Positions 52,788 to 62,410 of a stretch of DNA of 64,000 bases are shown in pieces. Both the position numbers and the translations under genes were made by a program. The stretch covers positions 1-64,000 of the forward strand of contig JANXRE010000017.1 of NCBI GenBank assembly GCA_025353165.1, read 5' to 3'. Below the pieces are notes generated by a model, which was not told the origin of the DNA, searched no databases, and was given only the letters and a program-made list of their open reading frames with translations. Numbering within the stretch: position 1 is the first letter of the stretch; every line of letters starts with the position of its first letter. The DNA comes from Acidobacteriota bacterium. GTDB taxonomy: Bacteria > Acidobacteriota > Terriglobia > Bryobacterales > Bryobacteraceae.

Positions 52788-53900
52788 TTAGACCTTGAGG
52801 AACCACTTCTTGCGGTACATCCCGTATGCGATCGCGTACATCAGCAGGACGTACGCGATTGCGTAGAGTAGCGACGCGTTGACGGGCGATGCAAACGGGG
52901 CGAACAGCGTCTGGTAGATCCACGTCCGGAGCGACATCTGTGTTGGCCCCGTTCCCCAGTGAATCGCGTTCAGGATCACATCGAGCAACTCCGACGCCAT
53001 GTAGACCGCGATCGCGTTCATGCCGAGAATCACGAATGGCCGCGTCGCGCGCTTATAGCCCATCTGGTCGACGATCCAAATCGACATGGCGAACATCACG
53101 AAATCCAGCCCCGCCATGAACAGCGTGAACGAGTCGGTCCAGAGTTTCTTGTTAATCGGGAGCCAGATGTCGCAGATGAGTCCGGCCGCGATCAGCAGAT
53201 TGCCCGCCAGGAATAGCCAGGTCGTGCGCTCCGCGAGATCGCGTTTCAAGCGGAGCAGGCTCCCGGCAAGAATGCCGAACAGAGCCGTCGCGATGGCCGG
53301 CAGTGTGCTGACGATGCCTTCCGGATCCCACGTCTTCGTGCCGGCGTAGTTGTGCGGCCCGAGGACGACCAGATCGATATAGTTCGACAGATTGTGGTCG
53401 GGGCGGAGGTCTCCCGGGCCGTAGCCGGGCACGGGCACCAGCGTCATCAGCATCCAGTAACTCGCCAGCAACCCGAGAATCCAAAGGACCTGGCCGCGCA
53501 ACTTCGTCGTCAGATAGACGGCCGAGGCTGCGGTGTAGCAGATAGCAATTCGCTGGAGCACGCCGAAGAAGCGAAGCGTGTGCAGGTCGAAGAACGGGAA
53601 GCCGTACAGGAACAGCCCCAGGCCATAGAGGATCCCGGCCCGCCGCAGCACTTGCAGGAACAACTCGCGGCGGGATGCTCCGGCGGCGATCCGCTTTCCC
53701 AGCGACAGTGTCATGCTCACGCCGACAATCCACAAGAACGACGGAAAGACCACGTCGGTGATCGTCCAACCATTCCACTCGGAGTGCTGGAGCGGAGCGT
53801 AGACGTAGCGGCCGTCGCCCGCCGTATTGACGAGGACCATGAGCGCGATGGTCGCCCCGCGGAACGCATCGAGCGAAATGAGGCGTTCAGATTGTGCCAT
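52788..53900 (-). CDS. DUF5009/heparan-alpha-glucosaminide acetyltransferase-like membrane protein
   Basis: ATG 53900 is preferred (MAQSERLISLDAFRGATIAL is the family's normal start); an earlier ATG adds only five residues. The 370-residue protein has about ten membrane helices and the motifs LDAFRG, DVVFPSFLWIVGVSM and FGVLQRIAICY seen in HGSNAT-like transferases. They may move an acyl group across the membrane to a sugar amine, but bacterial members are largely uncharacterised. First gene of the GMC operon. Confidence 0.82.
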   Translation of the reverse strand: MAQSERLISLDAFRGATIALMVLVNTAGDGRYVYAPLQHSEWNGWTITDVVFPSFLWIVGVSMTLSLGKRIAAGASRRELFLQVLRRAGILYGLGLFLYGFPFFDLHTLRFFGVLQRIAICYTAASAVYLTTKLRGQVLWILGLLASYWMLMTLVPVPGYGPGDLRPDHNLSNYIDLVVLGPHNYAGTKTWDPEGIVSTLPAIATALFGILAGSLLRLKRDLAERTTWLFLAGNLLIAAGLICDIWLPINKKLWTDSFTLFMAGLDFVMFAMSIWIVDQMGYKRATRPFVILGMNAIAVYMASELLDVILNAIHWGTGPTQMSLRTWIYQTLFAPFASPVNASLLYAIAYVLLMYAIAYGMYRKKWFLKV

Positions 53901-53927
53901 GAAGCACACCATCATAGCGCGAGGGTC

Positions 53928-55664
53928 TCAGAGATTGGGACTCTCATTGCCGGAGACGACGTAATGCAGCAGCGGGTTCACGCCGGCGGCGGCAACGTCC
54001 GGCCTCGCCTGGAGATATGCACCGGTATCAAACGTCGGGGCGGCAATGCGTCCTTCCCGGTATCCCCGAAGGACGTAGTGCAACGACGGAGAAACGCCTG
54101 AAGCCAGGATGTCGGGATGGTTCGCCAGGTAAGCGGGGGCGTCAAACATTCGATCCCACGCGGCGCGCCTGCGCGGCTCGCGGGCGAGTCTCAACCACAG
54201 GGAGAGATTCTTCCAATGCCGCGATCCGGCCGGCGCCGATAACAAGAGGAGCAGGTTTCGAATGGCGCGGCCGGGCAAGCCGGGTGCTTGCGACGCTAAG
54301 ACCTGCGTGAGTTTTGCGGACCACACGCCGAGTTCGTCGAGCCGGATCCCGTCCGCGACGGCCTGCGCCTCAAGACGTGCGATTTCAGACCGCAGTTGCA
54401 GGGCCTGCGCCTCAACACCTGCTATCTCTGACCGCAGTTGCAGAGCCTGCGTTTCAAGACGTGCGATTTCAGACCGCAGTTGCAGGGCCTGCGCCTCAAT
54501 ACCTGCTATCTCAGACCGGTGTTGCTCCGCCGCCTGCCACAACTGCAGTTGAAAACCGGCCGCCTCCCCGCGGCGCGCCTCCAGCAATTCCGCGAAGCGC
54601 CGGGTTCTCAGAAGGACCACGCTCGGCCAGTGCTCCTCGAATGCGCGGCGATGGCGGCTGAGCAACAGCGCCATATTCGCCATATAAGTCCCGGACTCGC
54701 GCACGGTCGAATACATCGATCCGATCCGGACTCTGTAGTAGAAGAGAACCTCGGGAATGACCGCTGCGCCGTATCCCGACGCCAGGATTCCGACCCAGAA
54801 ATCCCAATCCTCCATGCCGCGGAATTCCGAACAGTAGCCGTTTACTTTTTTCCACGCCTGGCGCCGGAATACACTCACCCCGACTGTCTGGTTCTCGACC
54901 AGCATTTCGGGCAGGCGGGGATGGTCGTAGCGGTAGACCGCCTGCTCGTTGTCAAACGTGCGGTAGTAGCAACTCACATAGCCGAGCGCGGGATCGGAAT
55001 CGAGAACCTTCGCGGCGCGGGCCAGCCAATCGGGATGCATGCGGTCGTCGGCGTCGAAGCAGCACAAGTACTCGCCCGCAACCGCGCGGATTCCCGCGTT
55101 GCGCGCCTCCGCCAGACCGGCGTTCCCCTGTTGCAGAACGGCGTATCCTCGCTCGATGAGGAATTCCAGGTAGGCGAGAGTGTAGGGGTCGGTGGAGCCG
55201 TCGTCGACGATCAGAAGGTCGAGTTCGGGCAAAGTCTGGCGAGCGATGCTGGCGAGCGCCTCGTACAGGTATTCGCCGAGATTGAAACACGTGACGACAA
55301 CGGAAACGCGCGCGCCATGAGTGAATCGGGAACTGCCGCCGGTGGGCTCACGCATCCACAGCCGGGCGGTATTGAGGAGTGGGACGGAGGCCGCCATTTC
55401 GCCTGGTACGGGCCGGTGAACGTCGCGGTAGAAGCCCGCGAGGGTTCCGGCTTCCGGTTGTTGCGCATCGTCGAGCCGGTCGAGAATCCGATGATACAGC
55501 GCGGCCGCTTCCGCATCGCCGCGTGACTCGGCACCGGCGCGCAGATCCGAAAGCAGACGGCCAATCCGTTGGGTGGCCTCTTGGGGACTCGCCCAGTCCA
55601 AACCGTCCAGCCATGTTTCCACGCCGCCTTGCGCGATGCGTGCAGTGCTTTCATCTTCAGACAT
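53928..55664 (-). CDS. Family-2 glycosyltransferase with repeat-built coiled coil
   Basis: A 578-residue enzyme. The GT-A domain spans residues ~110-350, with VSVVVTCFNLGEYL, LLIVDDGSTD, and CCFDADDRM (DxD motif). From ~375 to ~435 the chain is a coiled coil of four nearly identical 14-residue units (E-A-Q-A-L-Q-L-R-S-E-I-A-G/R-x). The last ~130 residues contain two short YLANHPDI/YLQARPDV ... HYV units found in other glycan-related glycosyltransferases. Cytoplasmic; probably part of surface polysaccharide synthesis. Confidence 0.85.
   Translation of the reverse strand: MSEDESTARIAQGGVETWLDGLDWASPQEATQRIGRLLSDLRAGAESRGDAEAAALYHRILDRLDDAQQPEAGTLAGFYRDVHRPVPGEMAASVPLLNTARLWMREPTGGSSRFTHGARVSVVVTCFNLGEYLYEALASIARQTLPELDLLIVDDGSTDPYTLAYLEFLIERGYAVLQQGNAGLAEARNAGIRAVAGEYLCCFDADDRMHPDWLARAAKVLDSDPALGYVSCYYRTFDNEQAVYRYDHPRLPEMLVENQTVGVSVFRRQAWKKVNGYCSEFRGMEDWDFWVGILASGYGAAVIPEVLFYYRVRIGSMYSTVRESGTYMANMALLLSRHRRAFEEHWPSVVLLRTRRFAELLEARRGEAAGFQLQLWQAAEQHRSEIAGIEAQALQLRSEIARLETQALQLRSEIAGVEAQALQLRSEIARLEAQAVADGIRLDELGVWSAKLTQVLASQAPGLPGRAIRNLLLLLSAPAGSRHWKNLSLWLRLAREPRRRAAWDRMFDAPAYLANHPDILASGVSPSLHYVLRGYREGRIAAPTFDTGAYLQARPDVAAAGVNPLLHYVVSGNESPNL
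54364..54531. repeat. Four 42-bp tandem repeats inside the glycosyltransferase gene
   Basis: Units start at 54364, 54406, 54448 and 54490. Units 1 and 3 are almost identical, and units 2 and 4 share CACCTGCTATCTC/TACCTGCTATCTC, so the array looks like an 84-bp block duplicated. Each unit encodes two heptads of the coiled coil and keeps the frame. Confidence 0.8.
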
Positions 55665-55728
55665 GGCGTGGGAACGGGATGGATCACTTCTGTTTTATCA
55701 TTTCTGCCGTGCGTTAACCTCGTGTTGC

Positions 55729-56247
55729 ATGCAAATCCTGATCGAGAGCCCGCCCCACTATTTCAATATGGGCGACGTCGCGATGCTGCAGGTCTGCATG
55801 CGCCGGCTACGCGCCCTGTGGCCCGCCGCGCGCTGGATGGTCATGACATCCGATCCCGTGCCCCGGCGCGGAACCGGTGTTCGCGGATTCGCGCGATCTG
55901 GTTTTCGCGGGGCGGGTCCGGCGACGCCCTGTCCGGCCGGCTGGCGCGCCGCCGCGGAATGCCGGCCATCCCTGCTTGCGGCAGCCGCGAGGCAAATCGA
56001 GTTGACCCGGGCGGCCTATGCGGCGATCGCTCACCTTGTGCAGCCCGGCGAGAGGGACGGCTGGCAGCCCCCGAATTACACGCCGGAACTTGTCAACGAG
56101 TGGTGGCGGCGCAGGCTGCATCGCGCCGCGATCGAATGCGGCGAAGTCACTCGATATCTCGCGAAGGTCGAGGAGGCGAGGGACTGGAATCACGAGCGAG
56201 CCGAGCGATTCGAGGCCGAGCTTCGGGTGGCTCGGCGCGGCGGCTGA
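55729..56247 (+). pseudogene. Broken polysaccharide pyruvyl-transferase-like gene
   Basis: ATG 55729 opens MQILIESPPHYFNMGDVAML, the typical beginning of polysaccharide pyruvyl transferases (NxGD motif). After MVMTSDP the homologous reading continues only in another frame (CPGAEPVFADSRDLVFAGR), so bases were lost near 55855. The rest of the catalytic domain is absent; the 3' part (YLAKVEEARDWNHERAERFE) looks like a coiled-coil end of a glycan-related protein. It is divergent from the glycosyltransferase, consistent with a once larger polysaccharide cluster. Confidence 0.65.
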
Positions 56248-56285
56248 AAATCGCGGCCGCGCCGCGGGATAATAGCCGCATCCTC

Positions 56286-58025
56286 ATGAACTCCCGAATT
56301 GCCGCTGTTCTGCTGTCGGCCGCGGCTTTCTCCGCCAACCTGCCCAAGGAGGCGCTCCGCCCCGAGTCGTTCACGTATCAGGTGCCGGCGGAGGCATTGC
56401 GCGACATGCGCGACGCCGTGTCGCTTTTCTCCAACGACCAGGGCACCCTGTTCCGGTTCTACAGCGGCGTCTCGCCATCGCGGCCGCGGGTCCTGCGGCA
56501 GTTTTATGCGGCGTGGGATACGGCTTTGGACGCGATTGACTTCGAGGCCTTGAACCACGACGGCAAGGTGGACTGGCTGCTGCTTCGGAACCTGATCGCC
56601 TCGGACAGGAAGCGTTTGGACGCGCGCGAGCGACGAATGGACGAGATCTCCGGGCTCGTGCCCTTCCGGCTCGAAGTGGGTTCGCTCTGGGAGGCGCGCC
56701 AACGTGTGGACCCGATCGACCCCGCGAAGACAGCGGCCTCCCTGAACCGGATTCGATTGGATATCGAGGCGCTCACATCCAAGCTGCCGTCCATGCAGGT
56801 CAAAAAGACGACGGCGAACCGAGCGGCGGCGTCGGTCGCGGAACTGCGCGGGGTTCTCGATCGCTGGTACAAGTTCTACGACGGGTACGATCCGAATTTC
56901 TCGTGGTGGAACGCCGATCCGTACAAGCGCCTGGATACCGCGCTGCAGGCGTATTCGACTCAGATCCGGGACAAGCTCGTGGGCGTCAAGGCGGGCGATA
57001 AAGACACGATTATCGGCGACCCGGTCGGACGGGCGCGATTGATCGAAGACCTGCAGGCCGAGTTCATCCCGTACACTCCCGAGGAACTGATCGCGATCGC
57101 CAATACCGAGTTCGCCTGGTGCGAGAAGGAAATGCTCCGAGCCTCGCACGACCTCGGTTTCGGCGACGACTGGAAGAAGGCCCTGGAGCACGTGAAGGGC
57201 TTGTACGTTCCGCCCGGCGAGCAGGCGAACCTGGTGCGCAACCTCGCGCTGGAAGCAGCGGATTACGTTTCGAAAAACGATCTGGTGACAGTGCCGGCGC
57301 TGGCGCGCGAGATGTGGCGCATGGACATGATGTCCGCCGAGGCGCAGAAGAAGAACCCCTTTTTTCTGGGCGGAGACACGATCATCGTGTCCTACCCGCT
57401 CGCTTCGATGTCGCACGACGAGAAGATGATGTCGATGCGCGGGAACAATCCGTACTTTTCCCGCGCCACGGTGCATCACGAACTGATCCCCGGACACTGG
57501 CTGCAGGAATACATGAACAGCCGGTATCGAAGCTATCGCGAGTTCAATACCCCGTTCTGGATAGAGGGCTGGTCATTGTACTGGGAGATGCTGCTCTACG
57601 AGCGCGGCTTTGCGTCTTCGCCGGAGGACCGCGTGGGTTTTCTGTTCTGGCGAATGCACCGCTGCGCGCGCATCATCTTCTCGCTAAATTTCCACCTGGA
57701 AAAGATGACCGCGCAGGAGTGCGTCCAATTTCTCGTAGACAAAGTGGGCCACGAGAAGGAGAACGCCGCCGGCGAGGTGCGCCGCTCCTTCGAGGGCGAT
57801 TATCCGCCGCTCTATCAGATCGCCTACATGATGGGCGCGCTACAGTTCCGCGCCTTGAACCACGAACTCGTTCGCTCGGGAAAAATGAATGTCCGCGAGT
57901 TTCACGATACGATTTTGAAGTTGAACCAGATGCCTGTGGAAATGGTCCGCGCGTCGCTGACCAACCAGAAACTGACGCGCGATTTTCACACGTCCTGGAA
58001 ATTTGCCGGTGAGGTGAAGCCATGA
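56286..58025 (+). CDS. Secreted DUF885-family metallopeptidase
   Basis: ATG 56286 is chosen since it starts a signal peptide (NSRIAAVLLSAAAFSA); upstream frame extends without support. The 579-residue protein has HHELIPGHWLQ near residue 397, a HExxH-like zinc site typical of DUF885, with a downstream Glu-rich helix (WIEGWSLYWEMLLYE) supplying the third ligand. Members are thought to be carboxypeptidase-like. It overlaps the DapA-family gene (ATGA), and so belongs to the hydroxyproline operon; release of hydroxyproline from peptides is a reasonable inference. Confidence 0.85.
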   Translation: MNSRIAAVLLSAAAFSANLPKEALRPESFTYQVPAEALRDMRDAVSLFSNDQGTLFRFYSGVSPSRPRVLRQFYAAWDTALDAIDFEALNHDGKVDWLLLRNLIASDRKRLDARERRMDEISGLVPFRLEVGSLWEARQRVDPIDPAKTAASLNRIRLDIEALTSKLPSMQVKKTTANRAAASVAELRGVLDRWYKFYDGYDPNFSWWNADPYKRLDTALQAYSTQIRDKLVGVKAGDKDTIIGDPVGRARLIEDLQAEFIPYTPEELIAIANTEFAWCEKEMLRASHDLGFGDDWKKALEHVKGLYVPPGEQANLVRNLALEAADYVSKNDLVTVPALAREMWRMDMMSAEAQKKNPFFLGGDTIIVSYPLASMSHDEKMMSMRGNNPYFSRATVHHELIPGHWLQEYMNSRYRSYREFNTPFWIEGWSLYWEMLLYERGFASSPEDRVGFLFWRMHRCARIIFSLNFHLEKMTAQECVQFLVDKVGHEKENAAGEVRRSFEGDYPPLYQIAYMMGALQFRALNHELVRSGKMNVREFHDTILKLNQMPVEMVRASLTNQKLTRDFHTSWKFAGEVKP

Positions 58026-58927
58026 AGAAGCCAGCTTGGGCGGGCGTGTTTCCCGCGGTGACGACGCAGTTTCGTTCCGACTATTCTCTCGACCTGGATG
58101 GGACCGCCCGTCACGTCGAAGCGCTGATCGGCAGCGGCGTGCACGGGTTGATTTTCCTGGGCAGCGTGGGGGAGAACACCGCTCTTGAGTATCACGAGAA
58201 ACTGACGGTCCTCCGCGCGATGAAGGACGTGGTGCGCGGACGTGTTCCCGTGCTGAGCGGCGTGGCGGAAACCACCACGGCGCTCGCCGGCCGCTATGCG
58301 CGGGACGCGGAGGAGATCGGACTGGATGGTCTGATGGTCCTGCCGGCGATGATCTACAAGGCCGACCGCCGCGAGGCACTGGCTCACTTCCGGTCCGTCG
58401 CGAAGTCCACGGCGCTGCCGATCCTGATCTACAACAACCCGGTGGGCTATGGGGTCGATCTCACACCGGACATGCTCCTCGAACTGGCCGATCTCGAGAA
58501 CATGGTCGCGGTCAAGGAATCCTCGGACGACGTGCGCCGGGTGACCGACATCATCAATGCGTGCGGCGACCGGTTTCTGTTGTTCTCCGGCGTGGACGAC
58601 CTGGTGCTGGAGAGCGTGCTGCTGGGATCGCAGGGCTGGGTGTCGGGGTTGGTCAACGCCTTTCCGAACGAGAACCGGGTGTTGTGGGAGCTGGCGACCT
58701 CCGGGCGGTGGGAGGAAGCACGCGCTATCTATCGGTGGTATATGCCTCTTCTTCATCTGGATACAAAGCCAAAGCTCGTGCAATACATTAAGCTGTGCAT
58801 GGCGGAAACCGGCCTCGGCAGCGAGATCACACGCCCGCCGCGCCTCCCGATTGAGGGCGCGGAGCGCGAAGAGATTCTGTCCGTCATCCGCCAGGCGATC
58901 GCGACGCGCCCGAAGCTGGCCCGATGA
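58022..58927 (+). CDS. DapA-family lyase, probable pyrroline-4-hydroxy-2-carboxylate deaminase
   Basis: A 301-residue TIM-barrel enzyme. It has [10 protein letters not shown] (substrate carboxylate motif), Tyr in [10 protein letters not shown] and the Schiff-base Lys in VAVKESSDD. DapA itself would belong with lysine synthesis genes; here the next gene is a hydroxyproline epimerase and three dehydrogenase subunits follow. In known trans-4-hydroxyproline pathways a DapA-family enzyme converts 1-pyrroline-4-hydroxy-2-carboxylate to alpha-ketoglutarate semialdehyde and ammonia. Starts and stops overlap those of both neighbours (ATGA). Confidence 0.82.
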   Translation: MKKPAWAGVFPAVTTQFRSDYSLDLDGTARHVEALIGSGVHGLIFLGSVGENTALEYHEKLTVLRAMKDVVRGRVPVLSGVAETTTALAGRYARDAEEIGLDGLMVLPAMIYKADRREALAHFRSVAKSTALPILIYNNPVGYGVDLTPDMLLELADLENMVAVKESSDDVRRVTDIINACGDRFLLFSGVDDLVLESVLLGSQGWVSGLVNAFPNENRVLWELATSGRWEEARAIYRWYMPLLHLDTKPKLVQYIKLCMAETGLGSEITRPPRLPIEGAEREEILSVIRQAIATRPKLAR

Positions 58928-59865
58928 TCCGCCGGGTCGGGGTCATCGATTCGCACACCGGCGGCGAGCCCACCCGGACGGTGATCGCCGGTGGGCCGGA
59001 TCTCGGCGGCGGATCGATGGCGGAGCGTCTCGCGCGGTTCCGCGACGAGCATGACCGGTTTCGTTCCGCCGTGGTCAATGAACCGCGCGGATCGGACGTG
59101 GCGGTCGGCGCGCTGCTCTGCGAGCCAGTGGATCTGTCGTGCGCAGCCGGCGTGATATTCTTCAACAACGTCGGCTATCTCGGGATGTGCGGCCACGGCA
59201 CCATCGGCCTGGCGGTCACGCTGGCCTACATGGGGCGCATCGGTCCGGGCGCTCACCGTTTCGAAACGCCTGTTGGCGTGGTGACGGCGACGCTACATGA
59301 TTCCGCCGATGTGACCATTGAAAATGTGCCGAGCTACCGGTCGCGAAAGGGCGTGACGGTCGAAGCGCCGGGCTTCGGGTCATTTACGGGCGATGTGGCT
59401 TGGGGCGGCAACTGGTTCTTCTTCGTGCACGAGCACAGTGAGCTCGTCGAACTCGCGAACGTCGATCGGCTGACCGAATGTACCTGGGCGATTCGCCAGG
59501 CGCTGTCGCGGAACGGCATCACCGGCGACAACGGGGCAGAGATCGACCACATCGAATTGTTTGGCCCGCCGTCGACGGCAAGCGCGCGGAGCAGGAATTT
59601 CGTACTGTGTCCCGGCAAGGCTTACGACCGCTCGCCCTGCGGCACTGGCACCAGCGCGAAGATCGCGTGCTTGGCGGCGGATGGAAAACTGGCCGAGGGC
59701 GAGACATGGCGCCAGGAGTCGATCGTAGGGTCGGTGTTCGAGGCGTCTTACGTGCGGCAAGGGGATGAGGTTCTGCCGCGCATTCGCGGCTCGGCATTCG
59801 TGAACTCGGAGGCCACGCTGCTGCTCGATTCGCGCGATCCGTTCGAGTGGGGCATCCGGCGATGA
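58924..59865 (+). CDS. 4-hydroxyproline 2-epimerase (proline racemase family)
   Basis: A 313-residue cofactor-free epimerase. Both catalytic cysteines are present: C89 in LGMCGHG and C239 in [12 protein letters not shown]; trans-3-hydroxyproline dehydratases have Thr at one of these sites. It should interconvert trans-4-hydroxy-L-proline and cis-4-hydroxy-D-proline. [10 protein letters not shown] near the N-terminus is typical of the hydroxyproline group. ATGA overlaps on both sides place it in the middle of a single operon. Confidence 0.88.
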   Translation: MIRRVGVIDSHTGGEPTRTVIAGGPDLGGGSMAERLARFRDEHDRFRSAVVNEPRGSDVAVGALLCEPVDLSCAAGVIFFNNVGYLGMCGHGTIGLAVTLAYMGRIGPGAHRFETPVGVVTATLHDSADVTIENVPSYRSRKGVTVEAPGFGSFTGDVAWGGNWFFFVHEHSELVELANVDRLTECTWAIRQALSRNGITGDNGAEIDHIELFGPPSTASARSRNFVLCPGKAYDRSPCGTGTSAKIACLAADGKLAEGETWRQESIVGSVFEASYVRQGDEVLPRIRGSAFVNSEATLLLDSRDPFEWGIRR

Positions 59866-60983
59866 ACGGCCGCACGCCCGATGTCGTCGTCGTCGGGGCG
59901 GGCATCGTGGGAGCGTGTTGCGCGTGGGCCTTTGCGCGGGAAGGGCTGAGTGTGACGGTGCTCGACCGCGCCGGTATCGGACAGGGCGCGACGGCGGCCG
60001 GCATGGGGCACATCGTCGTGATGGACGATTCAGAGGCGCAGTTCGCGCTCTGCCGTTATTCGCAACGGCTGTGGGCGGAACTTCGTCCTCAAATGCCGGC
60101 GGATGTCGAATGGCAGGCTTGCGGGACCTTGTGGGTCGCGGCCGATGAGGACGAGCTGGAGGAGGCGGCGCGAAAGAAGACCTTTCTCGAGGCCGCCGGT
60201 ATCGGCTGCGAGTTATTGGATGCGAAGTCGATCGCCGCGGCGGAGCCGAACCTTCGGCCCGGGCTCGCGGGCGGATTGCTGCAACCCGGCGACAGCGCGA
60301 TCTATTCACCGTGCGCCGCGCGGTGGCTGCTGGCTGTTTCGAAGGTGGACGTCCGGCTCGGCGTGGCGGTGACCCGCGTGCGATCCGGCGACGTGACGCT
60401 CGCTGACGGTTCGGAAATCGCGGCGGGCGTGATCGTGCTCGCCACCGGGGGGGCGGCGCGGTCGTTCGTTCCGCACTTGCCCATTCGACCGCGTAAGGGT
60501 CATCTGGCGATCACGGACCGTTATCCCGGCTGGCTGAATCACCAGGTAGTCGAACTGGGCTACGTCAAGAGCGCTAGCGGCGAATCGGCGGAATCGGTGG
60601 CCTTCAACATTCAGCCTCGGGCGACGGGGCAGTTGCTGATCGGATCGTCGCGCCAGTACGGCGTAGATACGCCGGACATCGATCAGCCCATCCTCGGAAG
60701 AATGCTGCGGCGGTGCATCGAGTACATGCCAGGGCTGGCCGGACTGTCGGTGATCCGGACGTGGACCGGTTTCCGGGCCTCCACGCCGGACAAATTGCCT
60801 GTCATTGGTCCGCATCCGGAAGCCCGAAACGTTTGGGTCGCCACCGGACATGAAGGGCTCGGGATTACGATGGCTACGGGTACGGCGCGTCTGCTGGCGG
60901 ACTCGGTGGTGGGCCGCGCGCCGGAGATTGCGATGCATCCATTCCTACCGTCTCGCTTCGTCGAGGTTTCGCGCCATGACTGA
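59862..60983 (+). CDS. D-hydroxyproline dehydrogenase, FAD oxidoreductase subunit (DAO-like)
   Basis: ATG 59862 overlaps the epimerase stop (ATGA); an upstream GTG adds only five residues. The 373-residue flavoprotein has [23 protein letters not shown] and the C-terminal [20 protein letters not shown] of the DAO family. Together with the small Fe-S protein and the second flavoprotein downstream it forms a heteromeric complex like HcnABC, the form of D-hydroxyproline dehydrogenase known from some pseudomonads. It oxidises cis-4-hydroxy-D-proline. Confidence 0.85.
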   Translation: MNGRTPDVVVVGAGIVGACCAWAFAREGLSVTVLDRAGIGQGATAAGMGHIVVMDDSEAQFALCRYSQRLWAELRPQMPADVEWQACGTLWVAADEDELEEAARKKTFLEAAGIGCELLDAKSIAAAEPNLRPGLAGGLLQPGDSAIYSPCAARWLLAVSKVDVRLGVAVTRVRSGDVTLADGSEIAAGVIVLATGGAARSFVPHLPIRPRKGHLAITDRYPGWLNHQVVELGYVKSASGESAESVAFNIQPRATGQLLIGSSRQYGVDTPDIDQPILGRMLRRCIEYMPGLAGLSVIRTWTGFRASTPDKLPVIGPHPEARNVWVATGHEGLGITMATGTARLLADSVVGRAPEIAMHPFLPSRFVEVSRHD

Positions 60984-61218
60984 CAGGGTTGCGCTTCACA
61001 TCGACGGGAAGACCGTCAAAGTGAGTTGCCGCGCTTCGGTTGCAAGCGCAATCTGGATTGCCGGCGGGTTCCGCCGTTCGGTTTCCGGCCAGCCCAGGGG
61101 ACCGCTGTGCGGGATGGGAACGTGCTTCGAATGCCGGGCCACCGTGGACGGTGGGAAGCACGTGCGCACCTGCGTACTGACCTGCCGCGAGGGGATGGAC
61201 GTCCGCACCGATGCCTGA
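60976..61218 (+). CDS. (2Fe-2S) small subunit of D-hydroxyproline dehydrogenase (HcnA-like)
   Basis: An 80-residue ferredoxin-like protein from ATG 60976, overlapping the flavoprotein gene by 8 bases. Four cysteines in C-x4-C-x2-C-x11-C arrangement (LCGMGTCFEC then VRTC) bind a 2Fe-2S cluster. It carries electrons between the two flavoprotein subunits. The open frame upstream of this ATG is only the overlap with the previous gene. Confidence 0.85.
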   Translation: MTDRVALHIDGKTVKVSCRASVASAIWIAGGFRRSVSGQPRGPLCGMGTCFECRATVDGGKHVRTCVLTCREGMDVRTDA

Positions 61219-62410
61219 GATCGTGGTGATTGGCGCTGGCCCAGCCGGATTGTCCGCTGCCGCGGCCGTCCGTTCTCATGGCCAGCGCGTCGTGCTTCTC
61301 GATGAGAATCCCGCGGCCGGAGGGCAGATCTGGCGCGGCGAGAGAACTGCGGTGGCGCAGGGCGTCGAAACGATGTTTGGGACCCGGGCGCTTGGTATCG
61401 CGTCAGCGGGAATGCTGCTCTGCGAAACTTCCGAAAGCGCGGTCGTGCTGCCATTCCGGAAGCTGGTGGTCGCAACCGGCGCGCGCGAGCGGTTCCTTCC
61501 GTTCCCTGGCTGGACTCTGCCGGGTGTGTTCGGCGCGGGCGGATTGCAGGCGATGGTCAAGTCCGGATTTCCCGTGGATGGCAAACGCGTCGTCGTGGCA
61601 GGGACCGGACCGCTGCTTCTGGAAGTAGCCGAATATTTGCGGAGCCGCGGTGCGCGGATCGCGATTGTAGCGGAGCAGGCCCGCTGGACGTCACTGATCA
61701 GGTTCGGCCTGGCGCTTCGACATGCGCCGAGCAAGATGGCACAAGCGGCGCGGCTTGCCTTTTCGACGTTGCCGCGTGCGGGATGCTGGGTCACCGAAGT
61801 TCACGGGACCGAGCATGTCGAGGCTGCAACGCTCACCGACGGCCGGCGGACCTGGCGGGAAGCCTGCGATTACGTCGCGTGCGGTTTCCACCTGGTTCCG
61901 AATACCGAGATAGCGGCGGTTCTGGGCTGCCACTTGGAAGGCGGTGTCGTCTGGACGGATGATCTCCATGAGACGAGCATTTCCGGCATTTACTGCGCCG
62001 GGGAACCGTGCGGCATTGGCGGGGTGGACAAGTCGCTGATCGAAGGCGAAATCGCGGGGCATGCCGCCGCCGGCCGCCTGCCGGTCGCGCGGTTGTTTGC
62101 GAAGCGCGCTCGCGCCCGCCGATTCGCGGCCGCGCTGGACGCTGTCACACGGCTCCGGCCCGAGCTGGCCCGGTTGGCGCGTGAGGACACCATCGTCTGC
62201 CGGTGCGAGGACGTGCCGCTCTCCCGCATCCGCGAGTGTTCGGACTGGCGCTCGGCGAAGCTGCTGACTCGCTGCGGGATGGGGCCGTGCCAAGGCCGCG
62301 TGTGCGGCAGCGCGCTCGAGAGCTTGTTCGGATGGCGTCCGGAGTCGGTCCGTCCGCCCGTGCAACCTGCGCGAGCCGGTACGTTGGCCGGTCTTACTGG
62401 TTCAGCTTGA
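61211..62410 (+). CDS. D-hydroxyproline dehydrogenase, NAD(P)/FAD-type subunit with BFD-like Fe-S domain
   Basis: A 399-residue flavoprotein. GAGPAGLSAAAAVRSHG binds FAD, and VVVAGTGPLLLEVAEYL marks the second nucleotide-binding fold. The C-terminal ~70 residues contain VCRCEDVPLSRI, then RCGMGPCQGRVCG, a bacterioferredoxin-associated ferredoxin-like Fe-S domain. Same architecture as HcnB and the alpha subunits of opine dehydrogenases. Its 3' end overlaps the convergent lipoprotein gene by 17 bases. The later enzyme of the pathway, alpha-ketoglutarate semialdehyde dehydrogenase, is not in the window. Confidence 0.85.
   Translation: MPEIVVIGAGPAGLSAAAAVRSHGQRVVLLDENPAAGGQIWRGERTAVAQGVETMFGTRALGIASAGMLLCETSESAVVLPFRKLVVATGARERFLPFPGWTLPGVFGAGGLQAMVKSGFPVDGKRVVVAGTGPLLLEVAEYLRSRGARIAIVAEQARWTSLIRFGLALRHAPSKMAQAARLAFSTLPRAGCWVTEVHGTEHVEAATLTDGRRTWREACDYVACGFHLVPNTEIAAVLGCHLEGGVVWTDDLHETSISGIYCAGEPCGIGGVDKSLIEGEIAGHAAAGRLPVARLFAKRARARRFAAALDAVTRLRPELARLAREDTIVCRCEDVPLSRIRECSDWRSAKLLTRCGMGPCQGRVCGSALESLFGWRPESVRPPVQPARAGTLAGLTGSA

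Noticed and set aside
54364-54531. Regular 42-bp repeats considered as a CRISPR array
   Set aside because: Repeats are contiguous without unique spacers and keep the coding frame of the glycosyltransferase.
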